A DNA stretch of 64,000 nucleotides from assembly GCF_036492245.1 (NCBI RefSeq), contig NZ_AP025286.1, positions 124,001 to 188,000 on the forward strand, read 5' to 3'. Under the pieces are notes generated by a model. That model ran no database searches, was not told the origin of the DNA, and saw only the letters and a program-made list of their open reading frames with translations. The position numbers and the translations under genes are program-made. This document shows positions 59,774-64,000 of the stretch, one piece after another. Within the stretch, counting starts at the first letter, position 1; every line of letters begins with the position of its first letter. The DNA is from Treponema bryantii. Its GTDB lineage: Bacteria; Spirochaetota; Spirochaetia; Treponematales; Treponemataceae.

Positions 59774-60202
59774 ATGACAATAAAAGAAGAACGACTTACT
59801 GCAGAAGAATATATTGATTTCTTAAAGCGCACGGATCTTGGTTCTCAATATCCGAAGGAACGTTTTTATGACCGCATTCCAAAACTTGTAAAGAATGTTT
59901 CAATCAGTCTGGTTGCAAGAAATGATGAAGGGCTTATTGTAGGAGTGCTTTTCGGACTTACAGATTTCTGCTACTGGCTTTATATTACCGACCTTGGCGT
60001 GGACAGAAATTACGAGCGTCAGGGAATTGCAACAAAACTGATGAAGCAGGCTCACGAAATTGCCGGCGGCGAAAAAGACATTGCGGTTTATCTGATTGCA
60101 AATGAAAATGTCATTCCATTTTACGAAAAACTTGGAATGAAGCATGCCGACGAAGTTATGAAATATAACCACATCGATTGGACCGAGTGGACTGTAAAAT
60201 AA
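59774..60202 (+). CDS. GNAT family N-acetyltransferase
   Basis: A 142-residue acetyltransferase. Motif A is YITDLGVDRNYERQGIATKLMKQAHE (residues 70-95, with the R-Q-G-I-A loop) and motif B is 'DIAVYLIANENVIPFYEKLGMKHADEVM'. ATG 59774 lies 11 bases after AAGGA; the ORF start at 59723 and ATG 59762 are less likely. This is the common small GNAT type found next to other GNATs in gut bacteria. It is the only intact member of the three adjacent GNAT genes. Substrate unknown. Confidence 0.88.
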   Translation: MTIKEERLTAEEYIDFLKRTDLGSQYPKERFYDRIPKLVKNVSISLVARNDEGLIVGVLFGLTDFCYWLYITDLGVDRNYERQGIATKLMKQAHEIAGGEKDIAVYLIANENVIPFYEKLGMKHADEVMKYNHIDWTEWTVK

Positions 60203-60204
60203 GA

Positions 60205-60693
60205 ATGGCAAATATAATTACCGGCAGCAGAATCTTATTCAGCATCGCGACTCTTTTCTTTCCGATTTTCTCGCCTATGTTTTATACACTGTATCTGGCA
60301 GCTGGAATTACAGATATGATTGATGGAACTGTCGCGCGTAGGACAGGAAAAGCAAGTGAGTTTGGTGCACGACTGGATTCTATCGCCGATATCGTATTTG
60401 TTGTTGTATGCCTGATCAAACTGATTCCGGTTGTAAGCATTCCGGTCTGGCTTTATGTCTGGATTGGAATTATTGCACTGATCCGAATCATCAATATTGT
60501 TTCTGGCTATATTATGCAGAAACGATTTATAATGCTTCATACAATCATGAATAAGGTAACAGGTCTGCTGCTTTTTGTATTACCGCTAACAGTGCGTTCT
60601 GTAGATTTAAAATATACCGCTATTCCTGTTTGCGCGGTTGCAACCTTTGCGGCCATTCAGGAAGGGCATTTTATAAGAATGAATAGATTTTGA
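60205..60693 (+). CDS. CDP-alcohol phosphatidyltransferase family membrane enzyme
   Basis: A 162-residue membrane protein with about five spans. The catalytic signature is intact: D-x2-D-G-x2-A-R-x8-G-x3-D-x3-D reads DMIDGTVARRTGKASEFGARLDSIAD. It starts at ATG 60205 (MANIITGSRILFSI), two bases after the upstream stop; the long ORF start at 60178 lies inside the GNAT. These enzymes transfer a phosphatidyl group from CDP-diacylglycerol to an alcohol (serine, glycerol phosphate, inositol). The short size and sequence fit a PgsA- or PssA-like enzyme of unknown acceptor. Phospholipid synthesis genes are not nearby. Confidence 0.88.
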   Translation: MANIITGSRILFSIATLFFPIFSPMFYTLYLAAGITDMIDGTVARRTGKASEFGARLDSIADIVFVVVCLIKLIPVVSIPVWLYVWIGIIALIRIINIVSGYIMQKRFIMLHTIMNKVTGLLLFVLPLTVRSVDLKYTAIPVCAVATFAAIQEGHFIRMNRF

Positions 60694-60745
60694 GTTTTAG
60701 GAGAAGTTAAAAAATGGAAAATAAAACTATAAAAAGGAGAATCTT

Positions 60746-61726
60746 ATGATTATCAGTAAAACAAAATACAATGCTACAGAAGCAGAGATAAAGGAATTGT
60801 TTTCATTTCACAAAATAGGAAATGTGACTGATATAACTGCTTTAGGCTGTGGAGAATTTAATGCTGCTTATAAAGTCTCCTGCGATAATGGAAATAGCTA
60901 CGCCTTAAAGATAGCTCCACCTGAGTCTGCAAAAGTTCTTACTTATGAAAACAACATGATGAAATCAGAAGTTTTCTGGTATTCACAGATGCATGAAAAA
61001 ACAGACATTCTCTGTCCTAAAGTTTATGTATCAGATTTTTCTAAACAAATAATTAAAAGCAACTGTTTCATTATGGAGCTGATGGAAGGAAAGCTTATAT
61101 GGGAAGCGGGGATTACAGAAAAGGATTACGAAGATATTCAAAAACAGAAAATCTCCATGCTTACAAAAATCCATAGAATATCAAACGATGGATTCGGCTA
61201 CATTCAGACTGGGCTTGAACCTTCATGGTATGAAGCCTTAAAAAAAATGGCACTAAACCTTGTAAATGATTGTAAAGCCCTTGGTTATGACACTCTTGAT
61301 GGAGAGAAGTTTGTAAGCTTGATAGATAAACATGAAAAGATTCTCCGCGCAGTCCCTTGCAGAATGGTAAACTTTGATTTCTGGGACAGTAATATTCTTT
61401 ATAATACTGCGACAAAAAAAATTTGCTGGATAGATCCTGAACGCGGATTCTGGGGCGACCCGGTTGCTGATTTTATAACCTTCGTACCGGGACAAAAAGC
61501 ACCTCTTTCAACAAAAAAGTATGTGCTTGATGCATATAATGAAACAGCTCAGGAAAAAATCTTTTTGACTGAAGAAACAGAAATCAGATATGAACTTGCA
61601 GTTTGTTATCTTGCACTCATTGAAGAAGTAGAAAAATATGTCAGATACGAACCGGATAATCCAACTTATATAAGAAACGCAACCGATTCAAAAGAAATGT
61701 TTGAGATGGCGTTTAAGCTTCTTTAA
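60746..61726 (+). CDS. Phosphotransferase family protein (APH fold, altered catalytic motif)
   Basis: A 326-residue kinase-fold protein. The N-terminal lobe has 'GCGEFNAAYKVSCDNGNSYALKIAPPESAKVL' (P-loop-like and ATP-binding Lys). The catalytic motif reads N209-F-D211-F-W-D-S-N216: the usual His of H-x-D-x-x-x-x-N is Asn, while the Asp and Asn are kept. The metal-binding Asp is D230 in CWIDPERGFWGDP. The substrate is unknown and could be an aminoglycoside, sugar or choline. GGAG lies before the ATG. Another member of the superfamily with an intact His is at 13859-14827. Confidence 0.85.
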   Translation: MIISKTKYNATEAEIKELFSFHKIGNVTDITALGCGEFNAAYKVSCDNGNSYALKIAPPESAKVLTYENNMMKSEVFWYSQMHEKTDILCPKVYVSDFSKQIIKSNCFIMELMEGKLIWEAGITEKDYEDIQKQKISMLTKIHRISNDGFGYIQTGLEPSWYEALKKMALNLVNDCKALGYDTLDGEKFVSLIDKHEKILRAVPCRMVNFDFWDSNILYNTATKKICWIDPERGFWGDPVADFITFVPGQKAPLSTKKYVLDAYNETAQEKIFLTEETEIRYELAVCYLALIEEVEKYVRYEPDNPTYIRNATDSKEMFEMAFKLL

Positions 61727-61764
61727 AAAATCCGGAAGAGAAAATTGCAAAGGAAGATTTTATT

Positions 61765-62457
61765 ATGAAAGAAGTTATTAAAATTAATGAAAACACCTGG
61801 CGTATTGAAGACGATGGAGTCAGATTTTATCTGCTTTGTGGAAATCAGAAAGCAGCTTTAGTTGATACTGGCATGAACTGCCCTGATGCAAAGCAGATAG
61901 CAGAAGGGCTCACAAAACTTCCTCTCATTTTGATAAACACTCATGCAGACCCTGATCATATTTCGGGCAACAGCGCTTTTGGTGAATTTTATATGAGTCC
62001 GAATGAAGAAGAGAATCTTCATGGAAATAATGGTCAGGGTAAAATTCTTCCGATTCACGAAGGTGATATTATTGATCTTGGGGACAGGGAGCTTTTGATT
62101 ATTGATATCCCGGGACATACCCCAGGAAGTGTTGGAGTCATCGATAAAAAGAACCATGTTCTCATCAGCGGTGACAGCATTCAGGATGGTAAAATCTTTA
62201 TGTTTGGACCAGCGCGAAATCTCAATCAATACATTGAAAGCCTTAAGCATCTTTCTAAATACGAAGACCTGTTCGACGAGATTTATCCAATGCACGGAAC
62301 TTTCCCTGTTCATAAAGATCTGATTCCAAAATTGATTCAAGGAGCTCAATCCATTGTGGATGGAAACGCTCAGGAATATGCAAAACCTGTAAACGTGTTT
62401 GGAAATGAAGTGATTTTGTATAATTTTGATTATGCAGGATTCTTGTGCGAAAAATAA
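61765..62457 (+). CDS. Metallo-beta-lactamase fold hydrolase
   Basis: A 230-residue MBL-fold protein. The metal site reads H60-A-D62-P-D64-H65 (LINTHADPDHISGN): the H-x-H-x-D-H signature with the second His replaced by Asp, a known variant. Other ligands are His in IIDIPGHTPGSVGVID, Asp in VLISGDSIQDG and His in YPMHGTFPVH. The fold is complete. Likely substrates are thioesters, lactones or phosphodiesters, and none can be chosen. AGGA precedes the ATG. It belongs to a plus-strand run with the phosphotransferase and phospholipase-like genes. Confidence 0.88.
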   Translation: MKEVIKINENTWRIEDDGVRFYLLCGNQKAALVDTGMNCPDAKQIAEGLTKLPLILINTHADPDHISGNSAFGEFYMSPNEEENLHGNNGQGKILPIHEGDIIDLGDRELLIIDIPGHTPGSVGVIDKKNHVLISGDSIQDGKIFMFGPARNLNQYIESLKHLSKYEDLFDEIYPMHGTFPVHKDLIPKLIQGAQSIVDGNAQEYAKPVNVFGNEVILYNFDYAGFLCEK

Positions 62458-62485
62458 CAGAAAAAAAATATAAGGAATTTAAAAA

Positions 62486-63172
62486 ATGGCTTCATGGATG
62501 GTACATTTAAGAATCGCAGATAAACTCCTTGATCAGTTAAAGGATATTGAGAAAACCGCATTTGTCATGGGAAATATTGCGCCAGATAGCGGAGTTCCAA
62601 ATGAAGACTGGACAAAATTTACTCCTCCAAAAACAGTTTCACATTTCAATGACGGTAAATACAATGCCTCTATAAATATAGATGAGTTTTGTTCCCAGTA
62701 TTTTAATAAAGAAATCAATAAGACTTATAGCAAAAAGCAGTTTTCTTTTTTCCTGGGATATTATGTCCATTTATTATCTGATGTTGAATGGTCTAAGTTT
62801 GTTTATACTCCTTTAATTCAGGCATATCCGAAAGAAGCAGCTGAAGATGAATATAAGCTTGTGTGGACGGCAAAGAAAGACTGGTACGATATTGATTTCT
62901 TATACTTAAAACAACATCCAGATTTCCGTGGCTTTTCAATTTATGAACATGCAGTAAATTTTGATAATGAGTTCATGTCTATTTTTGCAAAAGACGCCTT
63001 TGAAAACAGAAGGCAATATATCTGCTGGTTTTATCGAAATGATGAAAGAGGCGAGCTTGAGCGCGAGTATAAATATCTGACTCCGGAACAGGCAGAAGCT
63101 TTTGTTCAAAATACAGTTGAGAAAATCAAAAGAATCATAATAGAGAACAATCTTGTAAACGATGCGATGTGA
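62486..63172 (+). CDS. Zinc-dependent phospholipase C-like protein
   Basis: A 228-residue helical protein of the zinc-dependent phospholipase C/S1-P1 nuclease fold: MASWMVHLRIADKLLDQLKD (N-terminal W and His), 'FVMGNIAPDSGVPN' (Asp ligand), 'KTVSHFNDG' (His ligand) and 'FFLGYYVHLLSDVEWSKFV' (His and Asp ligands). All expected metal-ligand positions are occupied. There is no signal peptide, so unlike secreted phospholipases it is cytoplasmic. Members of this group in gut bacteria are uncharacterised. The start is ATG 62486 behind AAGGA. Confidence 0.82.
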   Translation: MASWMVHLRIADKLLDQLKDIEKTAFVMGNIAPDSGVPNEDWTKFTPPKTVSHFNDGKYNASINIDEFCSQYFNKEINKTYSKKQFSFFLGYYVHLLSDVEWSKFVYTPLIQAYPKEAAEDEYKLVWTAKKDWYDIDFLYLKQHPDFRGFSIYEHAVNFDNEFMSIFAKDAFENRRQYICWFYRNDERGELEREYKYLTPEQAEAFVQNTVEKIKRIIIENNLVNDAM

Positions 63173-63192
63173 AAGTTTAATCAAAATTCATA

Positions 63193-63247
63193 TTGACAAT
63201 CATCTATGTATAATATAATGTTTTTATATATAGATAATTATCTATAT
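63193..63247 (+). promoter_or_regulatory. ArsR promoter and perfect 20-bp operator palindrome
   Basis: TTGACA (63193-63198) with TATAAT at 63214-63219 (15-base spacer; TAATGT at 17 bases is the alternative). Downstream, ATATAGATAATTATCTATAT (63228-63247) is a perfect palindrome just before the ArsR coding region, as expected of ArsR/SmtB operators. Confidence 0.8.
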
Positions 63248-63257
63248 GAGGAAGGCT

Positions 63258-63575
63258 ATGAAAGAATCAGAAATCGCTGTTATCTGCAAAGCTCTGGGTG
63301 ATGAAAATCGTGTTCAAATTATAAAAATGCTGACAGGTGGCGAATTGTGTGCCTGTAAAATTTTAGATGCGTTTAATATCACTCAGCCAACACTTTCCCA
63401 TCACATGAAAATTTTAACTGACTGCAATCTTGTGAATTCGAGAAAAGAAGGGAAGTGGACATATTATTCGATAAACAACGAAACCTTCTCAAATTTCAAA
63501 AATGCTGTTTCTGAGTTTACCTGTAAAACTTCATCAAAGAAAAAAACTGCCGGCCAGTGCTGCTGCAAGGACTAG
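63258..63575 (+). CDS. arsR: ArsR/SmtB family metalloregulator
   Basis: A 105-residue repressor. The winged helix (EIAVICKALGDENRVQIIKM, then 'ELCACKILDAFNITQPTLSHHMKILTDCNLVNSRKEGKWTYYSI') contains the ArsR metal motif C-x-C (ELCACKIL) in the alpha-3 helix, so As(III)/Sb(III)-type thiol binding is expected. The C terminus adds three consecutive Cys (AGQCCCKD). ATG 63258 follows GAGGA; the frame start at 63246 contains the Shine-Dalgarno. It controls the downstream ArsP-type permease through the 20-base palindrome. Confidence 0.92.
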   Translation: MKESEIAVICKALGDENRVQIIKMLTGGELCACKILDAFNITQPTLSHHMKILTDCNLVNSRKEGKWTYYSINNETFSNFKNAVSEFTCKTSSKKKTAGQCCCKD

Positions 63576-63579
63576 TTAT

Positions 63580-64000
63580 ATGGGAACTTTTATTCAGAAT
63601 CAGATTCTTGGAATGCTGTGGCTAAAAACTCTTACAGGAAAAATGCTTACAGCTTTTGGTCTTGATATAGAAAGCCGCATTGGTGGAAGCGTTCACTTTT
63701 TCCTTTATGATGTGATTAAAATCACCCTTCTGCTTTTTGTGCTGATTTTTATAATCTCATATATTCAGTCGTTTTTTCCACCGGAACGAAGTAAGAAAAT
63801 CCTTTCTCGCTGTAAAGGCTTTCCTGCACGCGTGATTGCGGCTCTTCTAGGAACTGTAACATCTTTTTGTTCCTGCTCTTCAATTCCGCTTTTTATGGGA
63901 TTCACTACAGCGGGGCTTCCTCTTGGAGTAACTTTCAGTTTTTTGATTTCTTCCCCAATGGTTGATTTTGCTTCGCTAATTCTTTTGACCAGTATCTTTG
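63580..64000 (+). CDS. arsP: ArsP-type permease, N-terminal part (3' truncated by window)
   Basis: The frame is open from ATG 63580 (AAGGA eight bases upstream) to the end of the window, 140 codons. It is a membrane protein with at least three spans (FLYDVIKITLLLFVLIFIIS near the start) and the signature VTSFCSCSSIPLFMGFTTAG (C-x-C-S-S-I-P) of the PF03773 permease family that includes ArsP. ArsP exports trivalent organoarsenicals. Its position four bases after arsR supports an arsenic-related role. The C-terminal half lies outside the window. Confidence 0.88.
   Translation, partial: MGTFIQNQILGMLWLKTLTGKMLTAFGLDIESRIGGSVHFFLYDVIKITLLLFVLIFIISYIQSFFPPERSKKILSRCKGFPARVIAALLGTVTSFCSCSSIPLFMGFTTAGLPLGVTFSFLISSPMVDFASLILLTSIF

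Overview
The window is a 64 kb stretch of a moderately AT-rich bacterial chromosome with both ends cut inside genes. Diderm architecture is clear: an RND pump with TolC and a periplasmic adaptor, lipoproteins with lipoboxes, and a barrel-like protein ending in Phe. Many accessory genes (GNATs, small methyltransferases, NUDIX, CD3324, TfoX, XRE and GrpB proteins) are of kinds common in gut Firmicutes, and IorAB/PaaK, YARHG and class III cyclase proteins are present. My best guess is a gut or rumen spirochaete, probably Treponema. This is inference from gene content only. No rRNA, tRNA, CRISPR, integrase or transposase was found.

Layout. 1-9.4 kb: methyltransferase/GNAT pair behind a threonine-rich leader peptide and terminator, a split ABC exporter with a divergent MerR regulator, a histidine phosphatase, an XRE-phosphoribosyltransferase fusion, and a membrane adenylate cyclase. 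9.4-12.1 kb: two secreted proteins and the remnant of a third, bracketed by inverted copies of a GC-rich palindromic repeat. 12.1-23.4 kb: a serine hydrolase, then a long minus-strand run of small enzymes and regulators containing the most unusual non-coding structure, four evenly spaced hairpins with an invariant core (16550-16822). 23.6-29.3 kb: MATE transporter, NUDIX, AlkD-like, PaaK-type ligase and a transglutaminase-like secreted protein. 29.3-32.0 kb: operon of an outer-membrane-like protein, a lipoprotein hydrolase and its probable TetR regulator, with two matching operators. 32.3-35.1 kb: iorA and iorB; iorA carries two in-frame palindromic insertions. 35.2-40.2 kb: esterase lipoprotein and GH2 beta-galactosidase sharing AAAACGTT operators. 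40.2-47.8 kb: RND operon and TetR regulator. 47.9-50.1 kb: a very AT-rich TIGR04141-like gene, probably acquired. 50.1-63.2 kb: mostly short plus-strand genes, including a membrane LuxR pair, a ParE/Phd toxin-antitoxin module, one broken GNAT and two genes with apparent clean internal deletions. 63.2-64 kb: ArsR regulator, its palindromic operator, and the start of an ArsP-type permease.

Cross-cutting observations. Several genes (cyclase, YARHG protein, iorA, perhaps the first ABC gene and the Thr leader) have a -10 hexamer only 6-10 nt before the ATG and no Shine-Dalgarno, suggesting leaderless mRNAs. Other genes have ordinary AAGGAG sites. Many long ORFs have spurious N-terminal extensions; starts here are chosen from Shine-Dalgarno sites, promoters and signal peptides. 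At least six palindromic repeat families lie between or within genes. IorAB with PaaK suggests arylpyruvate-to-aryl-CoA metabolism; the esterase and beta-galactosidase suggest plant polysaccharide use.
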